From the NCBI GenBank assembly GCA_024803745.1, contig JANJXV010000187.1, forward strand, positions 1,800,501 to 1,864,500: a DNA stretch of 64,000 bases. Reading direction: 5' to 3'. This document shows, one piece after another, positions 47,299 through 57,931 of this stretch (position 1 is its first letter; every line of letters begins with the position of its first letter). Made by a program: the position numbers and the translations under genes. Below the pieces are notes generated by a model. The model saw nothing but the letters and a program-made list of their open reading frames with translations, made no database searches and had not been told where the DNA came from. The stretch comes from Megascapheus bottae. Its lineage: Eukaryota; Chordata; Mammalia; Rodentia; Geomyidae.

Positions 47299-47845
47299 AA
47301 ATTTACATTTTCCGACAGTATTTGTGGAGCATTATATTTCTGCTTTTGTTAGCTCCAATTTCTACAGGCAGATCTACATATGAACATTCCTGGACAGTCT
47401 TCACTTTAAAATGTTGATTCAGTACCCAAGTAATTTTAACTCCCTTAGTCCATAGGCTATGGGAGTGAAATCACAATTTCAACAAGTGCTGGAGGCCTAG
47501 GATGTATAGGTATAGGTACCAGAATATACCTAGACAGCTTTATCATATCCATGTTCCTCCATAATGCCTAATATTCTCTATGTGATCCATTCTTGTACTA
47601 GAACTATTACTCTTCAAAAACCTCAAGGTGTTCAAGGAAGAACTGAGCTTCTTTCCCAAAAGAAATGCCAGTTCCTTAATAGCAGGGTATATACCTCAGA
47701 TTATATCTTAACCTTTCACCATTACAATTGTAATTATAATTAACTTTTGTTGAGTTTTTGTTGCAGACCCTGTTAAAAAGAGACTTAAATAAATTAGAGA
47801 TCTAATTAAACTCGACAGTTCAGTAACTATTTCTTAAATGCTTTC
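47299..47845. other. Unique AT-rich sequence
   Basis: No repeat recognised. Confidence 0.5.
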
Positions 47846-48117
47846 CTCTCCCACATTTTTTTACATTTTAAATATATTTTTGTAATTAATAGAAGGGTTA
47901 CATTATATTCACCAGATAGAAGGTGAATTACTTCACATACATTGATACCCTTTCTCATGTCTTGTTCCCCATTTCCCTCCCTCCATCCTCGCCACTCATC
48001 TTGTTTTCCCCCCTTCCCTATCCTATTTCAAATAACCAAATAAACATATACAATATATCAGATAAAAGGTAAAATACCGTTACAATATGAGGTAACCAAC
48101 TCTCCCACAATTTTTTT
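47846..48117 (-). mobile_element. 5'-truncated L1, minus strand, flanked by 'ctctcccaca' duplication
   Basis: Element body about 47863-48098 has the reversed 3' end ('ttgtaattaatagaagggtt', 'tatattcaccagatagaagg'), the C-rich tract and part of the 3' UTR, truncated at 'atatgaggtaacca'. Target-site copies are 'ctctcccacattttttt' (47846-47862) and 'ctctcccacaattttttt' (48100-48117). Confidence 0.9.
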
Positions 48118-48312
48118 GCCAGTCCTGGGCTTAAGCTCAGGGCCTGAGGACTGTCCCTGGACTTTCTCAAGGCTAGAACTCTACCACTTGAGCCTCAGCA
48201 CCACTCCTGGCTTTTAAGTATATGGTACCAAGGAATCGAACCCGGGTCTTCATGTATGCTAGTCAAGCACTCTACCGCTACGCCAAACTCCCAGTCCACT
48301 CCCACAATTTTT
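48118..48312 (-). repeat. Dimeric ID-like SINE inserted into the L1 duplication
   Basis: Body 48118-48297 reads (reversed) 'gccagtcctgggcttaagct', 'ctctaccacttgagcctcag', 'aatcgaacccgggtcttcat' and 'gcactctaccgctacgcc'. The reversed B boxes and A boxes of two tRNA-like units are visible. A third copy of the target site, 'actcccacaattttt', lies at 48298-48312. The second monomer keeps a near-perfect tRNA-type B box, so tRNA finders could misread it as a tRNA gene. Confidence 0.88.
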
Positions 48313-50270
48313 ATAGTTAATTTTCAACATAGCATCTAGTGAGTATCACCAATACATTTGTTCACCCTGTGTCCCACCATTTCAGTGCCCCTCTCCCTCC
48401 CCCAAATAGATAACATACATACCAGACAAAAGGTACAGAAATCACAAGTGGTGGCAAAGGAGAAAACAGACAAACATCAAAAAGACAAAAGGCAAAAATC
48501 AAAAGGCAAACAGCAAAAACCAAAGTCTTATCTCCATCTCTTGTAGTTCATTTCTATAAATCGTATTTCTGTATGATCATATGCACATAGCTATTGAGTT
48601 TTTTGATCTAGAATGTGCCTATAATTCTCCAAGTAAAAACATTGGAAAGTAAAAGACAAAAATTCACTAGGATATGATAAAGTATACAGGACTGTGAACA
48701 CTCACACTGTAAGACCAGAGGAGGATATTATTATTCTTCTCTTCCAAAATCTCACTATATAATAAGCACTGGTATTTCTTGGCATGGTGGCTCTGAAGGC
48801 TCCTGGGCATCACCTCATTTCTATATACTTTAAAGCCAAATCAACTCTCATCTCACCTTACCCTCTCTCCTGTATTTCTAAAATAGCTGCACAAATGGGG
48901 GTTTAAAGTGTTAAAACTATGACTGGAATTAAGAAAGGGAAACTAATGTGTGTGTCCAGTCTTAGAGATCAAGAACATGCACAAGCATTGACTTGACTCA
49001 TTTAAATCTTGATGTTTTCAAGCAGTTCCTATGTTGCTCTGAGTGTCTATTAATACCGAGTACCCGCTCTGCCTCACTCAGCCTTCACATTACTACACCA
49101 TTTCTTTTCCAGTTAGTTTACCAGATCAATATAAAGTTAAAAATGCTGATGGAACTATTTGAAATGGAAGACTAGGAGACTTAAGGGGGATTATGTAGGC
49201 TCTCAGAAATGATTTGAAGAGTTAAATCTCTGTTGGCTTTAGAAAGATTTTTAAAATTGACATTCTGGCACATTGCTTCAAGGACATAACAACTTTGAAG
49301 TACAACAACCGAAATGATAATGCTAAAAAGAAAATATCTACTCTAGGACAGCAAAAGGCTTAAGGTAATTTGTCCCAGTAATAAGTTTTAAAAACTGTAC
49401 TCTCCATGATTTGGAGATACAAATGAAACTTTATTACAGAATATGGAATTCATTCTTTGCTCTGATGGGAATACTGGCCCTAGAAAGAAAAAATACAATA
49501 TTGTTATAAATTTTAAAAAGTTAAAAGTAATACAATGGCAAGCCCTCAAATCTGTCCACTAAGAATAAAACTATTGATTGTATACTTACTAAATTTAATC
49601 TGAAAAGCCTCAGAAATGTTGAATTTCTCTTTTTAGGCCCAGCCTAAAAACACTTTTTCCCTTATTTGGACATTATGTTATTTAAGATGCAGTAATTTAA
49701 ACAAGAGAAACACAACCCAAATTTACTTTACATAAAGAAGAAAGTTTACAGCTCATGTCCTGGAACGACAGTAGGTTGGGATATGATTTCCCAAAAGGTC
49801 AATAATGTCTCACAGTTTTGACAGTTTTCTCATTATCTTGCATTTCTCCTCCTTGTTCTGTTTATTCTTTGGAACCCTCTACTACACCATCCTAACAAGC
49901 TTCTAACACCAATACCCTTTGAAATAAAGACAACTGCCTCCCAAAAGTTTGATGAGAGACTCTGGAAGTTAACTTGTTGCCCCCAATAAGGCAATAAGTC
50001 AAACTCAATCATTTTGATCAAATTTTTGGTTCATATTTCTGTACTATTACATCAATGTGTGGTACTAGTTTTAAGGCATGGACCATTAGGGATGTTGTTT
50101 TTTTCTATCTAAACATTTACCCATATCTATAAATTCTAATCTGCTTTGGTTGTTTTTGACAGACACAAATAAAATGACTTTCAAAATTATATTACTACTT
50201 GATTTGTAAAATGTACTATATTATCCATCACAAAACAGTACTATATATAATCAACAGTTAACTAAAATAT
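48313..50270. other. Unique AT-rich sequence, 2 kb
   Basis: No repeat or gene recognised. Frames at 48358-48546, 48993-49175 and 49833-50021 are short and without motifs. Confidence 0.45.
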
Positions 50271-50495
50271 GGCCAGGCACATGCTCATTCCAATAATCCT
50301 AGCTACCCAAGACGCTCACATATGAGGACAGGAGCTCAAAGCTAGCACGGGCAGGAAAGCCCAGGAAATTCTTATCTCCAATTTGCCACCAAGAAATCAA
50401 AGGCAGAGCTGTTATACAAGTGGCTGAGTATTAACATCAAGTGAAAAATCTAGTGGATAGCAGCCTGACATCAGTTCAAGGCCCAGATACTGGCA
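50271..50495 (+). repeat. Composite B1-like/ID-like SINE
   Basis: 'ggccaggcacatgctcattc', 'aataatcctagctacccaag', 'gcaggaaagcccaggaaatt', the linker 'cttatctccaatttgccacc' and a strongly decayed ID-like half ending 'ttcaaggcccagatactggc'. Confidence 0.8.
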
Positions 50496-51189
50496 TACAT
50501 ACACAAAAAGTTAATTAAAATACAATGAATCAATATCAAACCATGTAATCATAATTCAAACTATATTTGCTTCCCTGACTTTTCCAGATATGATGAAGGT
50601 TGAATATTCTCCACATAGTCACACTGTTTGAGAGAGCTAATAGGCAAAGCAATATCACTGAAAACTTTTGTGCAAAAGTTTCAAGCCTAATATTAATTTA
50701 TTTAAAATGTTTGAGAAAGTTTGCACAGAAAATTAAAAAAAATATTATTTGGTTTTACCCCACTTTCTCAAAACTCCTTATATTCGATAGCAGAAGAAAT
50801 GGAACGGTACAGCATTAACTTATGCACATATCAGCTGTTTCTATCTTAACTAGGAAGCACTGTTTCATCTCTTATCAGACACAAAATGGATTGAAAGTTA
50901 ATTGGAAAAGTATTTCAGAAGAAAAGTGGTAGAGAAAGGTCTAATAGGTTTTTGAAGATGTAAAGATTCATATTTTTATGTTGGAAAGGATACCAAACCA
51001 GAGAAAAGTTTCTAGTTAAGAACACAGTGAATATTTTTAATGTATGAAAAACCTAGCTACAATACAGCAAAATAATAATAGTAATAATAATAATAATAAT
51101 AAATCTACAGTTCCACTATACCTAGCAGGTCATGAAATATTTGTGATAAGCTTGAACAACCACTTTTTCATGAACTTAATAATTTTTTC
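50496..51189. other. Unique sequence with a TAA microsatellite
   Basis: (TAA)n with one interruption at about 51068-51102. The rest is AT-rich and unrecognised. Confidence 0.6.
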
Positions 51190-51475
51190 TTTTCTTTTCT
51201 TTTTTGGTTAGTCTTGGGTCTTGAACTCTGGGCCTGGGCGCTGTCCCTGAGCTCTTCACCAAATAAAGGTTATACCCTTTATTTTAAAAGCTATACCTTT
51301 TCAAATTAACATTAAAACTTATACCACTTCTGCTTTTCTGGTGGTTAATTGGAGATAAGAGTCTTACAGACTTTCATGCCCAGGCTGGCTTTGAACTACA
51401 ATACTCAGACCTCAGTCTTCTGAGTGGCTAGGATTACAGGTGTGGGTCACTAGCTCCTAGCTTAATCTTTTTTGC
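51190..51475 (-). repeat. Composite SINE, minus strand, with an internal insertion
   Basis: Reversed tail as 'cttttcttttcttttttgg', then reversed right half ('cttgggtcttgaactctggg', 'cctgagctcttcaccaa'). About 60 bp of AT-rich sequence containing a partial duplication ('aaaggttatacccttt', 'aaaagctatacctttt') replaces the A-box region. The element then resumes with 'cttctgcttttctggtggtt', 'aattggagataagagtctta' and 'ctaggattacaggtgtgg'. Confidence 0.85.
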
Positions 51476-51665
51476 TAAGTACTCACTTTGTTTTCAGATG
51501 AGGGACTGCTTTCCCAAGAGCCCTCTTTGTCTATTGATATCACCTCAAAAACCTTCTTCTTTTCAGTCACCATCTGTGGCTGCCTGCCTAAATATTATAT
51601 ATTCTTCCTGACCCCTGGAACTTGATCTGCATATATTATCATTGTGCATATAGTAGTTGTGTAGT
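51476..51665. other. Unique sequence
   Basis: Nothing recognised. Confidence 0.5.
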
Positions 51666-51846
51666 TCTTTTTTTGCAAGTCATGGGCTTGACCTCAGGGC
51701 CTGGGCACTGTCCTTGGACTTTCTCAAGGCTCAGCACTCTACCACTTGAGCCTCAGCACCACTTCCAGCATTTTTCTATGTATGTGGTACCAAGGAATTG
51801 AACCCTGGTCTTCATGCATGCTAGGCAAGCACTCTGCCACTAGACT
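51666..51846 (-). repeat. Dimeric ID-like SINE, minus strand
   Basis: Reversed: 'tgggcttgacctcagggcct', 'actctaccacttgagcctca', 'gtatgtggtaccaaggaatt' and 'gcatgctaggcaagcactct'. It is close to the copies at 48118 and 57735. No clear target-site duplication. Confidence 0.88.
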
Positions 51847-52387
51847 GTTGCCATTATTATTTGAATGGTGTTGGGTGTGTCTGGTGTTTACAGAGGAAAT
51901 GGGTGTAGGAATCTGAGTGGATCAGGTCAAGAAATTTTCCTTTTGTGTGGTGAGTACTATGGAATTAGCGTCAAGCATTGACCAGCAACTGACCTTTCTC
52001 ATGGGACCTGGAACAGAATTTCCTCTGCTGTGATGGACTCCATACTGACAGACATAGCCACACCCTAGACTTCAAGAGTTTAGGTGACCTATCACCAGCT
52101 TTGATCAATTTTGTGAAAGACAGGCTGTTCACCCTGGCATTTGCAGACAATTACCAAATATAGTGATACTCATGGAGACATTTAGCTTGTCGACTGCTTC
52201 ACAGATAGGTTTTTCTGCTCATAAGTATTTCACTGTACAGCTGTCATTAAGACCTAAATGCTCAGGCTTACAGAATACACATTATTCTCACTTATTTTAT
52301 TGTGTCAAAGTGGTTATGTGGTGCTTCTGTATTTCCTGAATAAATATCAGTTTTAAAGTATAGCCGTCTTTCAAAAAATGTTTTTGT
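51847..52387. other. Unassigned sequence, possibly old LTR or transposon
   Basis: The opening 'tgaatggtgttgggtgtgtc' and 'tggtgtttacagaggaaatg' recall an old mammalian LTR-type phrase, but similarity is too short to call. No coding features. Confidence 0.3.
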
Positions 52388-52612
52388 TTTTAAGCTCACA
52401 CCTGTAATAGTAGCTACTCAGGAGGCTTAGGTCTTGAGGATCATGGTTCAAAGCCAGCCCAGGCAGAAAAGTCCGCATGAGACTCTTCTCTCCAATTAAC
52501 CACTCAAAAACCAGTAGTGGAGCTGTACCTCAAAATGGTAGAAAAGAGAGCTCAGGGACACCCACCATCTAGGTTTTGAGTTCACACCCCATGACTGACT
52601 TAAAAAAAAAGT
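52388..52612 (+). repeat. Composite B1-like/ID-like SINE
   Basis: 'cacctgtaatagtagctact', 'caggaggcttaggtcttgag', 'gatcatggttcaaagccagc', 'ctctccaattaaccactcaa', 'gtggagctgtacctcaaaat' and 'ccccatgactgactt' plus A-tail. It is well preserved, probably one of the younger copies. Confidence 0.9.
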
Positions 52613-52905
52613 TTAATTTTGCTGATATTCCCAGAATTAATTCTATTTTGACCTTTTGGGACAGTGGGCTGGTGGGCTGGAGGACTTTCAGTCTCTCTGG
52701 ATCTCAACACTATGATTATGGATGCAGGAAGGCGTCTCTAGGGATTATGGGTAAAACCTATACTCAATAAACACCTAGGTCCTGTAATAACTCTGTAGGT
52801 TCCTATCCTTACTGTGCAAAGTCATCATAAACATGGCAACTTATGACAGTATACAAACAATAATAGAACTCAAGAAAACAGCACTGTTTTCTAGTACCTT
52901 TTCTC
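52613..52905. other. Unique sequence
   Basis: Nothing recognised. Confidence 0.5.
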
Positions 52906-53245
52906 TAAAAAAAAAAAAAAAAAAAAAAGGTGGGGCAGTGGCAGTGGCTCAAGTCTATAATTCTAGCTACCTGGGAGCCAGAGATTGGAAGATCAAGATT
53001 CAAGGCTAGTCTAGTTCAAAAAATAAATAAATAAATTGTTTCTGAGATTCCATCTCAACAGTGGTACACCCTGGGGAAGCATAACGAAAAGGATTGCAGT
53101 CCAGGCTGGCCCAGGCATAAAGCAAAATCCTATCTGGAACATAATCAAACCAGCAAGTGGTCGGCAGCGTGATTCAAGAGATAGAGCACCTGTCTTTGCA
53201 AGCTCAGAATCCTGAGTTCAAATCCTAGCATTGCAAACTAAAAAG
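52906..53245 (+). repeat. A-run followed by old composite SINE
   Basis: A run of about 22 A (52906-52928) precedes 'cagtggcagtggctcaagtc', 'tataattctagctacctggg' and 'agattggaagatcaagattc', a decayed B1-like unit. An AAAT run (53019-53036), a second decayed unit ('gcagtccaggctggcccagg') and an ID-like tail ('gcgtgattcaagagatagag', 'gagttcaaatcctagcattg') follow. Two overlapping insertions are possible. Confidence 0.6.
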
Positions 53246-53892
53246 CAAAAACAAGAGCAAAAGCGTGTGTCCATGCCTGGCGTGCCATTCACTGGCAGCA
53301 GAAACTCAGAAGGAGGCGGGAGTTGTAAGACAGGATAGGAACATTTAGTTTAATTGCCTGGGGAGGGTCAGAAACAACTCTTTGTTCAGCCCCACCAAGC
53401 TAATTAGTTGAAAAAACAACATTCTCAGCCCATAAACAAGAGTCTTTTTTTTTTCTATAAGCAATTAGGAATGACCCTAATCTTATTCACTTAAACATAC
53501 ATCCCACAGCAAAGCTGGAAAGACACCAAAGCATTGGAAAGACACCAAAGTTGAGGCTGCACAACTGCCTTTGTGAATCCTCAAAGCTTCCCAATGAAAG
53601 ATCAACTGCCCTTCCTTCGAAGATTTTCTTCTTTGCTTTCTCCTGAGCATAAATTTCCAGATGTGCAGCAGGTGACAGCAGGAAGCCAGAGTTCTAACCC
53701 ATCATACTAACCCAGCCCTTCCCCTGCCCAACCTCACACCTCACACATTGCTCCCTACTGGACAGTTTGCATTGTCTCTGCCTTCTGCCAGCCTGGAAAT
53801 ACTGAGGCCCAGTGAAGAGCCATCATCTGCCATCTGAGTGCTCTACTGCTTTACACAGGGAAAGGATGAAGCAAACTATTGTTGAATAAACC
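53246..53892. other. Unique sequence
   Basis: No gene recognised. A 19-bp tandem ('ggaaagacaccaaagcatt' then 'ggaaagacaccaaag') lies at 53517-53551. Confidence 0.5.
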
Positions 53893-54050
53893 AATGGAGG
53901 ATGGATGGATGGATGGATGGATGGATATGAAAGGAAGGAAGATAGATGGATGATGGATAGAAGGATAGGGAATGGATAGGATAGATGATGGGTGGAAAGG
54001 TTAAAGAGAGGAAGAAAGGAAAAAGGAGGAAAGAGGAGGACAGGAGTTTC
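53893..54050 (+). repeat. (GGAT)n microsatellite and purine-rich tail
   Basis: Seven or more GGAT units at 53897-53927, then imperfect GGAT/GATA and GGAA sequence to about 54050. Confidence 0.93.
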
Positions 54051-54520
54051 TTTAATAGGGAATAAAGAGATCATTTGTTAGTATAAAGATTTGCAAATGA
54101 TCACAGCAAATAACACTTCAAATGGGAGAGAGGGGAGAAGAGGAAGAGGGGGGGGGAGAGGGAGAGAGGAGGGGTGAGGCTGGTGCTCCAAGGTTGAGGG
54201 GTAACTTAAAAAAATAATCCAACTAACTGAAAGAATGACTGGTGCAGCCAGGAGCAGAATTCAAATTTTGGAGCTCTATTCTCCCAGCTGGGCACTTAAG
54301 AGTTTGGCTCGTGTGGTGGTGGCAGTTCACGGAGAGTTCAAATCCCCTCACAGACACGTGTGGGTGAATAAGTGGCATAGACTTTCTTTCTTCCAAGTGC
54401 TTGATAGAAGCTTCCAGATGTATGGGGGTGTGCATAAGAGAGCCTCGAGTGCTCCACTCTCGATGGAGTCTATAAATATGCATGTTGGGTATCATGAATC
54501 ATTTAGAGCTGGCTTGGTTG
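54051..54520. other. Unique sequence with a G-rich purine tract
   Basis: A purine tract rich in G runs (nine G at about 54151-54159) spans 54123-54180. The rest is unrecognised. A 144-codon plus frame at 54235-54669 ends in the following microsatellite and is not a gene. Confidence 0.5.
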
Positions 54521-54524
54521 CTTT

Positions 54525-54529
54525 TCTTT

Positions 54530-54581
<52 letters not shown>

Positions 54582-54634
54582 TTTTTCTTTCCCTTCCTTC
54601 CTTCCTTCCTTCCTTCCTTCCTTCCTTCCTTCCT
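54525..54634. repeat. (CTTT)n then (CCTT)n microsatellite
   Basis: A pure tetranucleotide array that changes unit at about 54590 from CTTT to CCTT. Expected to be length-variable. Confidence 0.97.
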
Positions 54635-55116
54635 GGCTATCTAACTTTATTCTTGAAACTTCTTGCTAAGTTTGAAAGGACACCAAGGCGGAGAGAAATG
54701 TAGTTACCAGCGAGCTTGAGGCTTAGGGGTGAACACTTGGGCTCTTTCACCACTTTCAGAATTTGTTATCTCCGCTTATTTCGCTTTGGACTTTGAGTTT
54801 ACTTCCCCTCGTGGGGGCTCTGTCTCCACGTCAGAACAAAGGGATACTAAGTCCACGCAGTGTGTGGATATAAAACACTAGTACAGCAGACAGAAGGAGC
54901 ACGCAGAATGGCTGGCCTCCTTCCTTTCCTCGTATGACTCTAGTCCACAGCCAAATCTAACTACATCATACGACAGCCAGGCCTCAAAGGTTAGCAATTA
55001 CCAGTCAATAAATGTTGCTCAAATAGAAAGTAATGGAGGAAGCTGCTTCTGACAGGGTCTCAGCCAAGCTATGCTACAGTAAGAAAACACTAAGTCTGTT
55101 GTTTTCATATCCTATG
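54635..55116. other. Unique sequence
   Basis: No repeat recognised. Slightly richer in CpG than background near 54780-54860, but no island. Confidence 0.5.
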
Positions 55117-55206
55117 CTCTCCCTTCTTCCTCCCTTTTTCTCTCTCTCTCCTTCCCTCCTTTCTTCCCTCCCCCCTCCCTCCCTCCTCCTCCTCTCCTTT
55201 TCCCTC
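55117..55206. repeat. Polypyrimidine (TC-rich) tract
   Basis: Almost only C and T. It adjoins the minus-strand SINE at 55208 and is in the position of its reversed A-rich tail. Confidence 0.9.
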
Positions 55207-55207
55207 T

Positions 55208-55428
55208 CCCTCTCTTCTGGTGTAAGACTTGAACCCAGAACTTCACATATGCTAGCCAAACATGGGACTACTTGTGTCACACCCCATCCCTAGATACTGA
55301 TTGTTTTATTTTTGTGTTTTTGGAGACAGAGTCCCTCTACTACCTTTATCTGAGTTGGCCTTGGTCTTGTGATTCTCTCAAGTAGCTGGAATGACAGATT
55401 TGTGGTGCTATACCTGGCTATCATAAAT
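55208..55428 (-). repeat. Older tRNA/B1-like SINE, minus strand
   Basis: 'taagacttgaacccagaact' and 'acttgtgtcacaccccatcc' represent the reversed tRNA-like head. 'tttggagacagagtccctct', 'gagttggccttggtcttgtg' and 'agtagctggaatgacagatt' represent a reversed 7SL/B1-like part. Related to 2822-2995 and 61913-62100. Confidence 0.65.
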
Positions 55429-56924
55429 AACCTCTTCCATCCTCATACTTTGTGTTTGCCTGGATAGCTTTGTCACCCCCCTCCAGTCCACCCCCAGGGT
55501 GTTGTTCTAGAAACTGCCATCATAGAAAAAAAAACATTAACCTACCATCGATGGTCCACAGGTAAACACCTGACCCAATCAGAGTCCTCCTCTGAGATCG
55601 GGATACTGGGAACTTGTATTGATTGTATTGGTTTGCCAGATCAGCTTGAGACCTGCTGATATCTGTGTCTACTTTCACATGGACACATAGATATCATATG
55701 ATATTCTCCCACAGAGGAGTGGAGAATGCCAGTCTAAGTGAAGAGATTGGGTAGGAAAAGGCGATTCAAAGATAAGACGAATTGATAGAAGAGGTGGGCG
55801 TGGAAATGTGGAAAAGTCCCAGTTTCCACTCAGACACATGACCTGCTCACGTGCCTTCCACGAATCACCCCAGTATTCTGATTTCCTGAAACTCACCATG
55901 TTTCTGTCACAACCAAGAGTCAAGGTCTGCCAACTTTAACGTTTTGGTTAAGTTCAAAATAATTTCAAATTACTCTTTTATTTCAGATCATTTCCATGTG
56001 AATTCTTGCCCACTAAGAAAACAGGAAGAATGGTTTTCTAGAACCATCCACTCACCCCCACCCACCTACCTACAGAGTATACCTCACTCAGACCAGTGCC
56101 CCAGCTAAGGACTGGAAGCTACTCTGTCTACATTCTAACAGCTGGCTCCTAGTGCCTCTCCTGAAGGAATGGCTTCTACCTGTCACTGCATGTGGGCTGG
56201 TTCAGTTTGGAATTGGAGTGGGGGAGAGTGAGGGATAGTTTAGAACCAGAGCGGAAGATCTCCTTTCAAGCAACTGACCTCACTCAATGAGAACAAGGAG
56301 AGCCAGCAAGGTCAGTATGTGAACTTGGCCTATATCCAAGGAACATATACAGTCTCCACTCAAACCTTTCTGTCTGGAATATAATAGGCCCTGAGAGACA
56401 GCCTATGAGCCAGTGAACTTGACCCCAACAGCCATCCTTCACTTTTCTCACCTCCAACACCCTCCCCCGCAAACTTCTTCCCTCTCCATTAATTGTCCCT
56501 GGCCCTAAAGCTGTCACACCTTCCCAGGAAAGGAATCATTTCTAGTTTCATGTTGCATAATATGAAGCAAGGATTTGAGGACAATGGTTTCAAATTTAAT
56601 TATGGTACTACATGGACCTCCTGTCTGACCTCGGCTTTCAAGATCAATACAGATGTTTTGTCTGTTTCCATCATCTGGGTAGTTTTCAAACCAAAGTTAA
56701 GTTTACTCCCAGGTTCAGTGCTGAGTCTTTCTAGAAGAGAGCCCTTCCATATAGAAAGGGCACACTACCATCTAATGGGGCATCTTGGCCTTCAAAACTT
56801 TCTGGTAGGATCCATGTTCCCAGCCACCCCCTCTCCTCCCCCCCCCACAGATGGGCACTAAAAATATTTGTAGGGTGAATTAAAGGGAACGAAGGTAGTT
56901 AGAAATTTTGTTAGTGTAAACTGG
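55429..56924. other. Unique sequence, 1.5 kb
   Basis: No repeat or gene recognised. A 122-codon plus frame (56493-56861) ends in a C-rich run and shows no domain. Confidence 0.45.
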
Positions 56925-57145
56925 GTACCAGTGGCTCATGCCTGTAACACTGGCAACTCAGGAGGCTGAGATCTGAGGATCTGAGGTTCAAAGTCAGCCC
57001 AGGCAGGAAAATTTATGAAACTCTCATGTCTAATTAATACTGTGGCTTAACCAGAGAGTTCTAAGCATCAATCAACCAATCATTCAGTCAGTCAATCTAA
57101 GGGTCAGCACCCAGGTTCTGAGTTCAACACTCAGTTCTGGCATGT
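56925..57145 (+). repeat. Composite B1-like/ID-like SINE
   Basis: 'accagtggctcatgcctgta', 'ctcaggaggctgagatctga', 'ggttcaaagtcagcccaggc', 'ctcatgtctaattaatactg', then a rearranged right half with an AATC-type repeat ('atcaatcaaccaatcattca') in place of the A-box region, and a B-box-like 'gagttcaacactcag'. Confidence 0.85.
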
Positions 57146-57158
57146 GTGTGAGCATACT

Positions 57159-57213
57159 TTTGTGTGTGTGCGCGTGTGTTTATGCATGTGTACACACACA
57201 CGCACACACACAT
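57159..57213. repeat. (TG)n and (CA)n in inverted arrangement
   Basis: A TG/CG run (57160-57180), the near-palindromic 'atgcatgtgtac', then a CA run with one CG. It follows a SINE tail. Alternating purine-pyrimidine and self-complementary arms. Confidence 0.92.
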
Positions 57214-57239
57214 AATCTTAACAGAGCATACATTTTTTT

Positions 57240-57350
57240 TAAAACCAGGTTCAGAAAAGTTGGATGTCTTGCTCAACATCACACAGCTCATGTGGCAAGA
57301 TTGGAACTCTAGGTAATCAGTGGTTGATCACCTATTACTGGTGTCCTGCT
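57240..57350 (+). repeat. MIR-like relic
   Basis: 'ttgctcaacatcacacagct' and 'catgtggcaagattggaact' follow the MIR 3' half (ttgcccaaggtcacacagct, then ggcagagctgggattcgaac). Confidence 0.6.
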
Positions 57351-57439
57351 TGACATGGAGGCTAATAATGCTAACATTCATTAACTCTACCAAGAATCTC
57401 ATAATTTAAAAGAAGACCAAGGGATGAGTACATTTGTAT
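57351..57439. other. Short unassigned spacer
   Basis: Between two MIR relics. Nothing recognised. Confidence 0.5.
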
Positions 57440-57690
57440 AATGGTTACTACTGATTGCCATTATTGACTGAGTTTCGTGCCTGTAACCCCATCCTCCCAT
57501 GCATATACATTCTCATGTAATCCGTCTTAGAATGGTATGAGAGGACAGATGATACTTTACAAGTAGGGAAACTGAGGCACAGAAAGTTCAGTTGTTTCGC
57601 CTGGGTCACCACACAAGTCCACAGCCACTCAGTAGCTGGACCAAGGTAGACCCCAGAGACCTGTGCTCTTTGCCTTGAGCATTGACATCC
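57440..57690 (+). repeat. MIR, relatively complete
   Basis: 'cattctcatgtaatccgtct', 'gtagggaaactgaggcacag' (the MIR core), 'tcgcctgggtcaccacacaa', 'cactcagtagctggaccaag' and 'agacctgtgctctttgcc' all occur in MIR order. This is the best-preserved MIR in the window. Confidence 0.8.
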
Positions 57691-57718
57691 CCAGGCATAA
57701 GATGGGAAGCACGATCTT

Positions 57719-57931
57719 CAAGAACCATTTTTTTGCCAGTCCTGGGCCTTGAACTCAGGGCCTGAGCACTGTCCTTGGGCTTTCTCAAGGCTAGAGCTCT
57801 ACCACTTGAGCTACAGCACCATTTCTGGCTTTTTTCTATGTATGTGGTACAGAGGAATTGAACCCAGGTCCTTGTGCATGCTAGGCAAGCACTCTACCAC
57901 TAGAGCACTCCTGGCCCAAGAACCATTTTTT
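57719..57931 (-). repeat. Dimeric ID-like SINE with perfect target-site duplication
   Basis: Body 57735-57916. Reversed: 'gccagtcctgggccttgaac', 'tctaccacttgagctacagc', 'gaattgaacccaggtccttg' and 'gcatgctaggcaagcactct'. A perfect 15-bp duplication 'caagaaccatttttt' lies at 57719-57733 and 57917-57931. Its preserved sequence and intact duplication make it one of the youngest SINEs here. Confidence 0.95.

Noticed and set aside
48118..48312. Possible tRNA gene (near-perfect B box and A-box-like segment)
   Set aside because: Same sequence recurs at 51666, 57735 and 58403 as a dimer with an A-rich tail and target-site duplications, so it is a SINE.
54235..54669. 144-codon plus-strand frame with a Phe/Leu/Ser-rich end
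   Set aside because: The hydrophobic end is the CTTT/CCTT microsatellite, not a membrane segment.
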